From Hyphomicrobiales bacterium (GTDB taxonomy: Bacteria; Pseudomonadota; Alphaproteobacteria; Rhizobiales; JAJFHC01): 31,044 bases of DNA. The stretch's first letter is position 1, and every line of letters begins with the position of its first letter. The position numbers and the translations under genes were made by a program. Shown in pieces: positions 7,008-14,575 of this stretch. The stretch spans positions 1 to 31,044 of the forward strand of contig JAJFHC010000122.1 in NCBI GenBank assembly GCA_021775835.1, given 5' to 3'. The notes beneath the pieces are model-generated. The model saw nothing but the letters and a program-made list of their open reading frames with translations, was not told where the DNA came from and did no database searches.

Positions 7008-8735
7008 GTGAACGAATTATTGCCAAACGACATTTTGCATTGCAAAAGATATATGTTGCAATGCAATATAACTACTCTATGGTCAGCGCACAAATTACAA
7101 CTCCCGAAAACGGATTATCAACACGTGACCAGGCAAACGCTTGCGGCCTTTGCTGACCGCATTTCCTTCGCCGACCGCAACACTGACGGTCTCACCAGCT
7201 TCACACCCAGCCGCATCAAGACCGAACTGCTTTCCGGTCTTACCGTGGCGCTGGCGCTTGTTCCCGAAGCGGTGGCCTTCTCGTTTGTGGCCGGCGTTCA
7301 CCCTCTGGTTGGTCTGTATGCAGCCTTCATGGTCGGCCTGATCACGGCCGTTATCGGTGGCAGGCCCGGCATGATTTCCGGCGCGACCGGCGCTTTGGCC
7401 GTGGTGATGGTGTCGCTCGTCGCAACCCACGGCGTCCAGTACCTTTTCGCCACCGTGATTTTGATGGGCGTGTTCCAGGTCCTGGCGGGTCTGTTCCGGC
7501 TGGGCAAGTTCATCCGTCTGGTGCCGCATCCGGTCATGCTTGGCTTCGTCAATGGCCTGGCGATCGTCATTTTCATGGCCCAGCTCACTCAGTTCCAGAT
7601 CGCAGGGCCGGACGGAGCAAAGGTCTGGATGACCGACTGGCCGCTTGTCACCATGCTGGGCCTGGTAGCCCTGACCATGGCGATCATCTGGTTGATGCCG
7701 AAGATCACCACAGTGATTCCCGCTCCGCTCGCCGGCATTGCTATTGTTGCCGCCCTCGTCATCGGATTCGGCATTGATGTACCACGCGTTGGCGACCTGG
7801 CGTCGATCGAAGGCGGACTGCCGTTGTTCCACGTTCCCATGGTTCCCGTGACCTTCGAAACCCTGCGGATCATCCTGCCTTACGCCCTGATCCTGGCGGC
7901 CATCGGCCTGATCGAAAGCCTTCTGACACTCAACCTGGTTGGCGAAGTCACCCGCAAGCGCGGCGGCGCATCCCAGGAATGCATCGCTCAAGGATTGGCC
8001 AATACGGTAACCGGCTTTTTCGGCGGCATGGGCGGCTGCGCCATGATCGGGCAATCGATGATCAATGTGAAGTCGGGTGGGCGCACGCGCCTGTCGGGTA
8101 TCGCCGCGGCCTTGTTCCTGCTGGCCTTCATCCTGGTCGGCTCAAGCCTGATCGAACAGATTCCCCTGGCAGCCTTGGTTGGTGTCATGTTCATGGTCGT
8201 GGTCGGCACCTTCGCCTGGCAAAGCCTGACCATCCTGCGCCGCATTCCCCTCACCGATGCTCTTGTCATGGTCCTGGTCACCGCCGTCACCGTGATGAGC
8301 GACCTGGCGATTGCGGTGGTCGTTGGCGTCATTGTCTCGGCGCTGGCCTACGCCTGGAACAATGCCACCCGGATTCGCGCCAACACCCATGAGACGGCGG
8401 AGGGCGCAAAGGTCTACCAGATCGAAGGGCCGCTGTTCTTCGGTTCCGCCGACGGCTTCGCCGAGATATTCCACCCCGACACGGACCCGGACACCGTGGT
8501 TGTCGACTTCATGAACAGCCGGGTGGTCGACCAGTCCGCCCTGCAGGCAATCGAGGCCCTCGCCCTGAAATACGAGGCCCTGGACAAGACCCTGCAACTG
8601 CGTCACCTGACCCATGACTGCCACCGGCTCCTGAACCGCGCCGGCCAGTTGATCGTCGATGCCGACGACGATCCCGACTACGGCGTCGCGGTCGACTATT
8701 CGATCCGCACGGGCATGTTGAACGGCGGGCACTGA
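7008..8735 (+). CDS. SulP-family anion transporter with C-terminal STAS domain
   Basis: The longest frame has 575 residues. After residue 60 it shows the SulP signature (LVPEAVAFSFVAGVHPLVGLY, then the GGRPGMISGATGALAVV pore region) and a run of about a dozen membrane helices to about residue 450. A cytoplasmic STAS domain follows (YQIEGPLFFGSADGF, VVVDFMNSRVVDQSALQAIE). It imports an inorganic anion (sulfate, bicarbonate or similar) with H+ or Na+; the bicarbonate-type SulP proteins look alike and cannot be separated here. The first about 40 residues are atypical and overlap the inverted repeat at 7035-7066. GTG at 7125 is therefore a likely true start, although no start has a strong ribosome-binding site. 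There is no carbonic anhydrase gene beside it. Confidence 0.9.
   Translation: MNELLPNDILHCKRYMLQCNITTLWSAHKLQLPKTDYQHVTRQTLAAFADRISFADRNTDGLTSFTPSRIKTELLSGLTVALALVPEAVAFSFVAGVHPLVGLYAAFMVGLITAVIGGRPGMISGATGALAVVMVSLVATHGVQYLFATVILMGVFQVLAGLFRLGKFIRLVPHPVMLGFVNGLAIVIFMAQLTQFQIAGPDGAKVWMTDWPLVTMLGLVALTMAIIWLMPKITTVIPAPLAGIAIVAALVIGFGIDVPRVGDLASIEGGLPLFHVPMVPVTFETLRIILPYALILAAIGLIESLLTLNLVGEVTRKRGGASQECIAQGLANTVTGFFGGMGGCAMIGQSMINVKSGGRTRLSGIAAALFLLAFILVGSSLIEQIPLAALVGVMFMVVVGTFAWQSLTILRRIPLTDALVMVLVTAVTVMSDLAIAVVVGVIVSALAYAWNNATRIRANTHETAEGAKVYQIEGPLFFGSADGFAEIFHPDTDPDTVVVDFMNSRVVDQSALQAIEALALKYEALDKTLQLRHLTHDCHRLLNRAGQLIVDADDDPDYGVAVDYSIRTGMLNGGH
7035..7066. promoter_or_regulatory. Inverted repeat, likely operator, at the 5' end of the SulP gene
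   Basis: TTGCATTGCAA (7035-7045) and its exact reverse complement TTGCAATGCAA (7056-7066) are separated by 10 bases. Each arm is itself nearly palindromic, and the start-to-start distance is 21 bases, two helical turns, as expected for two repressor dimers on one DNA face. A possible -10 (TATAAC, 7067-7072) follows directly. The position inside the longest SulP frame argues that translation starts downstream. Confidence 0.55.
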
Positions 8736-9063
8736 AGCGCAAGCTTCACATCGTGCGTTTCCCTGATTCCGTTCCCCGGACTTGATTCGGACTCGTTCCA
8801 AAACTCAGGCGTTTGCGTGTGGTATGGTCCCTGCGTGCTGCATCGCGTACGGGAAACGCGTCTCGGAACGGCACCTAGTCTGCCAGCTCATCGTGGCAAC
8901 GGTCAGAAGAATCCCGACGCAACCCCTGGGAAAACTGGACCGGGACGCCGAATTGCACCCGGGCATGGAACTTTGCGGACAATCGGGATAAGGTCCGCAG
9001 CCGTTCATAAACCCGCCACAAAAGTAATCTGCAAGGCGGGAACCGCCGTCGACCGAAACAGCC
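8736..9063. other. 328-base intergenic stretch, no gene seen
   Basis: Between the SulP and MFS genes. A 6-bp hairpin with a GCAA tetraloop (TGAAGC/GCTTCA, 8733-8748) starts at the SulP stop but lacks a T run, so it is a weak terminator candidate at most. Open frames on both strands are short and show no motif. The MFS promoter presumably lies here, but no clear -35/-10 pair was found. Confidence 0.4.
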
Positions 9064-10260
9064 ATGCAATCGCGCCTGAAACACAAACTGATCCTTGCCG
9101 TGTGCGGAATTGCCCACGGCGTGCAGGACGGCATCAGCGCCGCGCTGTATGTCCTGCTGCCGATACTGGCCCAGGCCTTCGGGCTGAGTTATTTTCAAAC
9201 CGGCATCGTGCGCGCGACCCATGTGGGGGCTATGACGCTGTTCGAGCTGCCGTCCGGCGTTGTTTCGGAGTGGCTGGGAGAACGCCGGCTCCTGGCCTTC
9301 GGGCTGGTGTGTGCGGGGTGCGGGTTTGTCTATCTGTCGTTTGCCGGCGGCCTGTGGATCGTGCTGATTGCCCTGGCCATCGCCGGTATGGGCGGCGGTT
9401 TCCAGCACGCCTTGTGTTCTTCGATTATCAGCAAGACTTTTGAGGCTCGTGGACAGCACACGGCTCTGGGGCTTTACAATTCTGCAGGCGATGCGGGCAA
9501 ACTGGCATTTACCGGCCTGATCAGCCTTGCGATCGGGCTCGGACTCGCGTGGCAGACGGTGGTCACCGGCTTCGGGCTGATCGCGATCGCCGCCGGTATT
9601 GTGGTGCTGGTGGCCTTGCGCGGCTTGAGGGCCGGTTACAGCAACCGGCCCGAGGCTAAAACCTCACCCGGCGAGCCCGGCATCGGATGGGGCATTCGCA
9701 ATCCAGTGGGCTTTTCCAGACTTTGTGCGGTCGTCTTTCTGGACACGGCGGTACAAGCCGGATTCTTTACCTTTATCGCCTTCCTGATACTCGACCGCGG
9801 CCTGCCCCAGGAGCTGGCCTTCACCGGACTCGTGCTCACACTCGTAGGCGGCATGTTCGGCAAGGCGGGATGCGGCTACCTGGCGGACAAGATCGGTTCG
9901 AAACCTGCCTTTGCACTGGTCCAATGCGCCACCGCTGCAGCGATCATGGTTCTGGTCATGGCCCCGGCGACTCTGATGTTCGTTCTATTGCTCCTGCTGG
10001 GCATTTTTCTTCAAGGGTCCACGTCGATCACCTACGGTTCGGTCGGCGATTATTTTCACAACGACCGGAAATCCAGGGGCTTTGCCCTGATCTATACGGT
10101 GTCGAGCCTTTCGGCGATCGCCGGTCCCGTGCTGTTCGGTCTGATCGGCGACCATTTCGGGCTCTCCACTTCCATGACGGTCATGGCCGTGGTGTCGTTG
10201 ATGGCCGTGGTTCCCTGCCTGCTGTCGAGACGCGCGCAGACCGCGCACAGCATCTGTTGA
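9064..10260 (+). CDS. Major facilitator superfamily (MFS) transporter
   Basis: The 398-residue protein is almost entirely hydrophobic, with about 12 helices in two halves separated by a loop near residues 195-215 (GLRAGYSNRPEAKTSPGEPG). The loop after the second helix (SGVVSEWLGERRLL) matches the G-x3-D/E-R-x-G-R-R motif A of MFS permeases, and its repeat in the second half is GYLADKIGSKPAF. It exchanges or exports a small molecule across the inner membrane; substrate unknown. It is followed after 31 bases by an FAD oxidoreductase in the same direction, so the two probably form an operon and share a substrate. Confidence 0.88.
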   Translation: MQSRLKHKLILAVCGIAHGVQDGISAALYVLLPILAQAFGLSYFQTGIVRATHVGAMTLFELPSGVVSEWLGERRLLAFGLVCAGCGFVYLSFAGGLWIVLIALAIAGMGGGFQHALCSSIISKTFEARGQHTALGLYNSAGDAGKLAFTGLISLAIGLGLAWQTVVTGFGLIAIAAGIVVLVALRGLRAGYSNRPEAKTSPGEPGIGWGIRNPVGFSRLCAVVFLDTAVQAGFFTFIAFLILDRGLPQELAFTGLVLTLVGGMFGKAGCGYLADKIGSKPAFALVQCATAAAIMVLVMAPATLMFVLLLLLGIFLQGSTSITYGSVGDYFHNDRKSRGFALIYTVSSLSAIAGPVLFGLIGDHFGLSTSMTVMAVVSLMAVVPCLLSRRAQTAHSIC

Positions 10261-10291
10261 CAACAACCAAACGATCAAGAAACGGAACGGC

Positions 10292-11407
10292 ATGGCAGAA
10301 TTTGTGATCATCGGAGGCGGGGTATACGGCGCAGGCGTCGCCTGGTGGCTCGCCGAGCAGGGTGCGGAAGTGGTATTGCTTGAAGCACGAAAGATCGGCA
10401 ATGGCGCATCGGCTGGCCCCGGCCGGCGCGGCACCCGTGCCAACGGCCGGGACATGCGCGAACTCCCCCTGGTCAAGCTCGCCCATGAAATGTGGCCGAC
10501 GCTCCATGAACGCCTGGGGTCGGAGCAGTTCTTCGAGAGGCTGGGGCATTTGCTGCTGATCGAGCGCGAGCAGGACATCCGTGCCATCGAGGCACGGGCA
10601 CTGCTGCAGAACCAGTACGGCACGGAAACCCATGTACTGAACCGCGCCCAGGTGCTCGATCGCGAGCCACAGGTCTGCGACAGTGTCATCGGGGCACTCT
10701 ACTGCCCGCTAGACGGCGTGTCGGATCATACCGCCGTGACCGGTGCCTTTGCCGCCGCCGCCCATTGTGCCGGTGCCAGGATTCTTGAGGATACGGGTGT
10801 TGAGAGCCTGGAGATCGAGAGCGGGCGGGCTTGCGCCGTCGTCACGAGTAACGGCGAACGGATCGACGTCAGACGTACACTCTTCGTGCTGGCAAACGCC
10901 GGCGTCGAAGCACTTCTGGCTGACCGGATTGCTCTGCCGGTCTGGAGCCGCGCTTTCCAGGTGATGCTAACCGAACCGCTGGAGACGATGCCGATCAGGC
11001 ATCTCATCGGCCATGTCAGCCGCACGCTCGCGATCAAGGAGGAGTCGGGAAACCGGCTTATGATCTCCGGCGGCTATCCCGGCAAATGGGATGCGGAACA
11101 GGAAACAGGCACCCCAATTGATGCCTACGTGCGGGCAAATCTCAGCGACGCCGTGGCGGTCTATCCGGAGCTCGCCGGCGTGAAGGTTGGGTCAGCGGAT
11201 GCAGATCACCTGGAGTCGCTGTCCGTGGACGACATTCCCGTCATCGATCTTGTGCCGGGGACCGACAATGCGATTTACGCACAGGCGTGGTGTGGACACG
11301 GTTGGGCGATCGCGCCAGCCATAACGAAGATGCTGGCAGAATGGGGAAAGGACGGCAAACGCCCGGAATTGCTGGCGCCGTTTTCCCACGCTCGGTTCAC
11401 TGGGTGA
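10292..11407 (+). CDS. DAO-family FAD-dependent oxidoreductase
   Basis: The 371-residue protein opens with the FAD-binding Rossmann motif FVIIGGGVYGAGVAWWLAEQ (G8-x-G10-x2-G13). The acidic end of the second strand (VVLLEA) follows, then an R-G-x-R-x-N motif, and near the C-terminus YAQAWCGHGWAIAPAITKML, the family's flavin-proximal loop. This order is typical of D-amino-acid oxidase, sarcosine oxidase beta and glycine oxidase relatives of about 370-400 residues. It oxidises an amine or amino acid; the substrate is unknown. It lies 31 bases after the MFS gene (probable operon) and converges on marR with 14 bases between. Confidence 0.85.
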   Translation: MAEFVIIGGGVYGAGVAWWLAEQGAEVVLLEARKIGNGASAGPGRRGTRANGRDMRELPLVKLAHEMWPTLHERLGSEQFFERLGHLLLIEREQDIRAIEARALLQNQYGTETHVLNRAQVLDREPQVCDSVIGALYCPLDGVSDHTAVTGAFAAAAHCAGARILEDTGVESLEIESGRACAVVTSNGERIDVRRTLFVLANAGVEALLADRIALPVWSRAFQVMLTEPLETMPIRHLIGHVSRTLAIKEESGNRLMISGGYPGKWDAEQETGTPIDAYVRANLSDAVAVYPELAGVKVGSADADHLESLSVDDIPVIDLVPGTDNAIYAQAWCGHGWAIAPAITKMLAEWGKDGKRPELLAPFSHARFTG

Positions 11408-11421
11408 CGGCGTCGTCGACG

Positions 11422-11874
11422 TTATCGGTGTTCCGGAGTCTGCACGATCTTGCCCAGAAGCCTGTCCAATGTGGCCGCGTCGCGGTCAGTCAGCTTGTCG
11501 CCGATTGTCGTGGCGATCGCGCCCGAGTAGACCGGCCACATTTTTGTACGAAGCGCTTTCCCAGCCTTTGTGGCGACGACGACATGGCCGCGGCCATCTT
11601 CCGCACAAGGCCTGCGCTCCAGATATCCTGCAGCTTCCACGCGGTCGATCAGCCGGGAAATGCTGTACTGAGGCAGGAGCATCCGTTGCTCCAACTCCAC
11701 GGGCCGCAACCCGGCGTCACCAGCTCGTTCCAGCTCCAGCAAAACGTCGTACCAGGACAATGCCGGCAGGCAGGCGTCCTTTAGAGCAGCCTCGATGCTG
11801 GACAAGGCATCCTGCTGGGCGCGCTGAAGCCTGGCCCAGGCGCGGATCACGGTGTCAGATGGCATAGTATTCAT
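11422..11874 (-). CDS. MarR-family transcriptional regulator
   Basis: The 150-residue protein has the winged-helix pattern of MarR: LSWYDVLLELERAG, the recognition helix MLLPQYSISRLIDRVEAAGY, then the wing LERRPCAEDGRGHVVVATKAG. It should bind the palindromes between itself and the divergent GST gene and be released by a small organic ligand or oxidant. One cysteine precedes the wing and one lies in the N-terminal helix. The ATG at 11874 has no ribosome-binding site, and the -10 box ends only 6 bases upstream, so the mRNA is probably leaderless. A second in-frame ATG at 11865 also lacks a site. Confidence 0.87.
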   Translation of the reverse strand: MNTMPSDTVIRAWARLQRAQQDALSSIEAALKDACLPALSWYDVLLELERAGDAGLRPVELEQRMLLPQYSISRLIDRVEAAGYLERRPCAEDGRGHVVVATKAGKALRTKMWPVYSGAIATTIGDKLTDRDAATLDRLLGKIVQTPEHR

Positions 11875-11879
11875 TCGCC

Positions 11880-11908
11880 CTTATAACATATCCATGCAAT
11901 TGCATCAA
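11880..11908 (-). promoter_or_regulatory. marR promoter
   Basis: On the minus strand, TTGATG (11908-11903) and TATAAG (11885-11880) stand exactly 17 bases apart. The palindrome ATGCAATTGCAT occupies the spacer, which would give steric autorepression. The predicted start of transcription falls at or one base from the ATG at 11874. Confidence 0.65.
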
Positions 11909-11953
11909 GATTGACAATCGTACACTTGCACTTATATGTACATGCAAATGCAT
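11894..11953. promoter_or_regulatory. Pair of MarR-type operators in the divergent region
   Basis: Two related 12-base sites occur: the perfect palindrome ATGCAATTGCAT at 11894-11905 and the near-palindrome ATGCAAATGCAT at 11942-11953, 48 bases apart start to start. The first overlaps the marR promoter and the second overlaps the start of the GST transcript. This is the classical layout for a MarR protein that represses itself and its divergent target. Confidence 0.65.
11911..11939 (+). promoter_or_regulatory. GST-gene promoter
   Basis: A consensus -35 TTGACA (11911-11916) is followed after 17 bases by ATATGT (11934-11939), close to a -10. Transcription would begin near 11946, inside the second palindrome at 11942-11953. 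It points toward the GST gene at 11984. Confidence 0.65.
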
Positions 11954-11983
11954 CTACCTTCACAGCAAACCAAGGAGCCTTCG

Positions 11984-12715
11984 ATGGTTGACGAAAACCA
12001 CACTGATCGCCCGGAAGATAGCGAGACACCGACACGGCAGCCCCTGACACTGGTCAGTCACCACCTGTGTCCCTACGTGCAGCGCGCTGTCATTTCCCTG
12101 ACCGAAAAAGGCGTGGAGTTCGAACGCATCGACATTGACCTTTCCGACAAGCCTGACTGGTTCCTGGCCATCTCGCCGCTGGGCAAGACACCGGTTTTGC
12201 AGGTCGGGACCGCGGTGGTTTTTGAGTCTGCCGTCATCCTGGAGTATCTCGAGGAGACTCAGGTCTACCCACTCCATCCGACCGACGCCCTGACCCGGGC
12301 TGAACATCGTGCCTGGATTGAATTCGGATCGTCCGTACTCAACGACATTGCCGGGCTTTACAATGCCGGCGACGCGTCCACTTTCACTCAAAAATCCGAC
12401 CCGCTCAAACGCAAGTTCAGCCTTCTGGAGAAGCAGCTCGGCAACGGGCCCTATTTCGCGGGCGATGAATTCTCGCTGGTGGATGCTGCCTTTGGCCCAG
12501 TATTTCGATATTTTGATGTGTTTGACCAGACCGGTGCAATCCAAGCATTCACGGACACACCAAGAGTTGCGGCGTGGCGCTCGGCCCTGTCCCGCCGTCC
12601 GTCGATAAGAACAGCGGTATCGAGCGACTATGAAGAACGCTTGCGGCAGTTTCTCGTCGCCCGCAAATCATATCTCTCGGGCCTCCTGGACAGCCCTCGC
12701 CCAGAGCACCTTTGA
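11984..12715 (+). CDS. Glutathione S-transferase family protein
   Basis: The 243-residue protein has an N-terminal thioredoxin fold: LTLVSHHLCPYVQRAVISL with Cys29-Pro-Tyr as likely active site, the cis-proline strand GKTPVLQ, and the glutathione-binding ESAVILEYLEE. A helical C-terminal domain with FAGDEFSLVDAAFGP follows. The CPY motif places it nearer the omega/CHL-type thiol transferases than classical tyrosine GSTs, so it may reduce mixed disulfides or remove halogen or aromatic groups. The ATG at 11984 has AAGGAG 6 bases upstream; an upstream in-frame ATG at 11936 lies in the promoter and was rejected. It is likely controlled by the divergent MarR. Confidence 0.9.
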   Translation: MVDENHTDRPEDSETPTRQPLTLVSHHLCPYVQRAVISLTEKGVEFERIDIDLSDKPDWFLAISPLGKTPVLQVGTAVVFESAVILEYLEETQVYPLHPTDALTRAEHRAWIEFGSSVLNDIAGLYNAGDASTFTQKSDPLKRKFSLLEKQLGNGPYFAGDEFSLVDAAFGPVFRYFDVFDQTGAIQAFTDTPRVAAWRSALSRRPSIRTAVSSDYEERLRQFLVARKSYLSGLLDSPRPEHL

Positions 12716-12826
12716 CCAATCCGGTAAGCCAACGAAACGAAAAGCTGAAGATCCCTGCGGGCCGATATGGGGCCTTCGGCAATTTTCTTCAGCATGAAAT
12801 CCTGTGCCGCTTGAAAGACGCGAATA

Positions 12827-12862
12827 TTTTCGATAATTATCGTTTAGGTTCGATTATTTTCG
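12827..12862 (+). promoter_or_regulatory. Candidate GlpR-type operator boxes upstream of glpD
   Basis: An AT-rich run carries TTTTCG at 12827-12832, the 12-base palindrome CGATAATTATCG at 12831-12842, TTCG at 12849-12852 and TTTTCG at 12857-12862. Reiterated TTTCG boxes are the known recognition pattern of DeoR-type GlpR repressors of glycerol genes. The location 44 bases before the glpD start fits. No glpR is in the window. Confidence 0.5.
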
Positions 12863-12905
12863 TATTTAGGCGGAATGCCGCTTATTCACGGGCGAAGGGA
12901 ACATT

Positions 12906-14429
12906 GTGCGTACGGGCCCATACGATATCGCAATTGTTGGCGGGGGCATAAACGGTTGCGGAATCGCCCGGGATGCGGCCGGTCGCGGGCTGTCGGTTTT
13001 GCTTGTTGAAAAGGATGATCTTGCAAGCGGTACCTCGTCGTCATCGACCAAACTTGTCCATGGCGGTTTGCGGTATCTGGAGCACTACGAATTCAAGCTG
13101 GTGCGTCATTCCCTGAGTGAACGAGAAGTCCTCTGGGCCATGGCGCCGCACATCATCTGGCCAATGCGGTTTGTCCTGCCGCATCACAGGGGACTGAGGC
13201 CGGCGTGGCTGATCCGGCTCGGCCTGTTTCTCTATGACCATATTGGCGGGCGCAAACACCTGCCGGCCACCCGGGTTCTGGCATTGAAGAACGACCCGGC
13301 AGGGGAGCCTCTGAAGCCGCAATTTACACGCGGGTTCGAGTATTCCGATTGCTGGGTCGATGACGCCCGACTGGTCGTCCTCAATGCCGTCGATGCCGCC
13401 CGACGAGGCGCGAACATCCGGGTCCGAACCGAACTGATGTCCGCTTACCGGCAGGAGGATACCTGGTCCCTTACGCTTTCGGATCGCCTGACCGGCACGA
13501 CAGAAACCGCCGAAGCGCGTATCCTGATCAATGCCGGCGGTCCCTGGGTCTCCGAAATCCTTTCGAACCGAACCGGCCTCAACAGCCGGTCGACGGTACG
13601 ACTTGTCAAAGGCAGCCACATTGTCGTCCCCCGACTGTTCGACCATGACAGAGCCTACATTTTCCAGAATGCCGACGACCGGATCATCTTTGCCATCCCC
13701 TACCAGCAGGATTTCACCCTGGTCGGCACCACCGATGTCGACTTTGACGGGGACCCGACGGATGTCACGATCGAACGGGACGAAATCACCTACCTCTGTG
13801 CTGCGGCCAGCGAGTATTTTGCGGCGCCGATCCATCAGAACGATGTGGTGTGGACGTATTCCGGCGTGCGCCCGCTTTACGACGATGGCGACAGTTCGGC
13901 CCAGACTGCAACCCGTGATTACGTGCTCGAGTTGGATGCACCAGAAAATATGCCGGCTCTCCTCAGCGTGTTCGGCGGCAAGATAACAACCTTCCGGCAT
14001 CTGGCCGAAGAGGTACTGGTGAAACTCGAACCGCATCTGCCGGAACCAGACCGGCCGTGGACAGAAGGGACGACGCTTCCTGGTGGAGATTTTCCGTTCG
14101 ACGGATTTCACGACCTTGTTGCGCAACTGGCGCGTGATTTCCCCCATGTGCAGGAATCGCTGCTAATCCGGTTGGCCCGCGCCTACGGCACCGGCACTCG
14201 TGATATCCTGAAAGGCTCGTCAGATACAAGCGACCTGGGCGAACTGTTCGGTCACGACCTCTATCAGCGCGAGGTCGAGTATCTGGTGGCGACCGAATGG
14301 GCGATCGATGCCCAGGACATCGTCTGGCGGCGAACCAAGCTGGGACTACGCCTTTCCATTGCAGAGACCGAACGCCTCAACAGCTGGCTCAGCGACAACC
14401 GGGAACGGCTCCTCTCAGCCCGGACATGA
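12906..14429 (+). CDS. glpD: Glycerol-3-phosphate dehydrogenase, FAD-dependent (aerobic type)
   Basis: The 507-residue protein matches GlpD throughout. It has the FAD motif IAIVGGGINGCGIARDAAGR, then DLASGTSSSSTKLVHGGLRYLEHYEF, the substrate-region TRGFEYSDCWVDDARL, and GTTDVDFDGDPTDV. SGVRPLYDD and FGGKITTFRHLAE precede the C-terminal cap domain. It oxidises sn-glycerol 3-phosphate to dihydroxyacetone phosphate at the inner membrane and passes electrons to quinone. Length equals that of the Escherichia coli enzyme within a few residues. The GTG at 12906 has GAAGGGA upstream. Neither glpK, glpF nor an ABC glycerol importer is adjacent, so it stands alone. Confidence 0.95.
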   Translation: MRTGPYDIAIVGGGINGCGIARDAAGRGLSVLLVEKDDLASGTSSSSTKLVHGGLRYLEHYEFKLVRHSLSEREVLWAMAPHIIWPMRFVLPHHRGLRPAWLIRLGLFLYDHIGGRKHLPATRVLALKNDPAGEPLKPQFTRGFEYSDCWVDDARLVVLNAVDAARRGANIRVRTELMSAYRQEDTWSLTLSDRLTGTTETAEARILINAGGPWVSEILSNRTGLNSRSTVRLVKGSHIVVPRLFDHDRAYIFQNADDRIIFAIPYQQDFTLVGTTDVDFDGDPTDVTIERDEITYLCAAASEYFAAPIHQNDVVWTYSGVRPLYDDGDSSAQTATRDYVLELDAPENMPALLSVFGGKITTFRHLAEEVLVKLEPHLPEPDRPWTEGTTLPGGDFPFDGFHDLVAQLARDFPHVQESLLIRLARAYGTGTRDILKGSSDTSDLGELFGHDLYQREVEYLVATEWAIDAQDIVWRRTKLGLRLSIAETERLNSWLSDNRERLLSART

Positions 14430-14575
14430 CGACATTGCGGGACATCATCAGGGATGTTCGAGCAGTATACCTCACGGCAAGCAGGACCGTTTGATGGTCA
14501 ACGGCATCGCTGTTATCGTTTCCTCCTTCGCCCGTCCTTGGGCGGATGCGGTCGAGTAACAACAGAGGTGTTTCC

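Noticed and set aside
7095..8054. A 319-codon minus-strand frame
   Set aside because: Antisense to the SulP membrane domain; composition rich in H, Q, D and G is a mirror of hydrophobic codons.
8805..9134. A 109-codon cysteine-rich minus-strand frame before the MFS gene
   Set aside because: Overlaps the MFS start antisense and has no recognisable motif or ribosome-binding site.
12712..12951. A 79-codon frame between the GST and glpD genes
   Set aside because: It runs through the AT-rich operator region into glpD out of frame; no ribosome-binding site.
13041..14147. A 368-codon minus-strand frame
   Set aside because: Lies wholly antisense to glpD, which is unambiguous.
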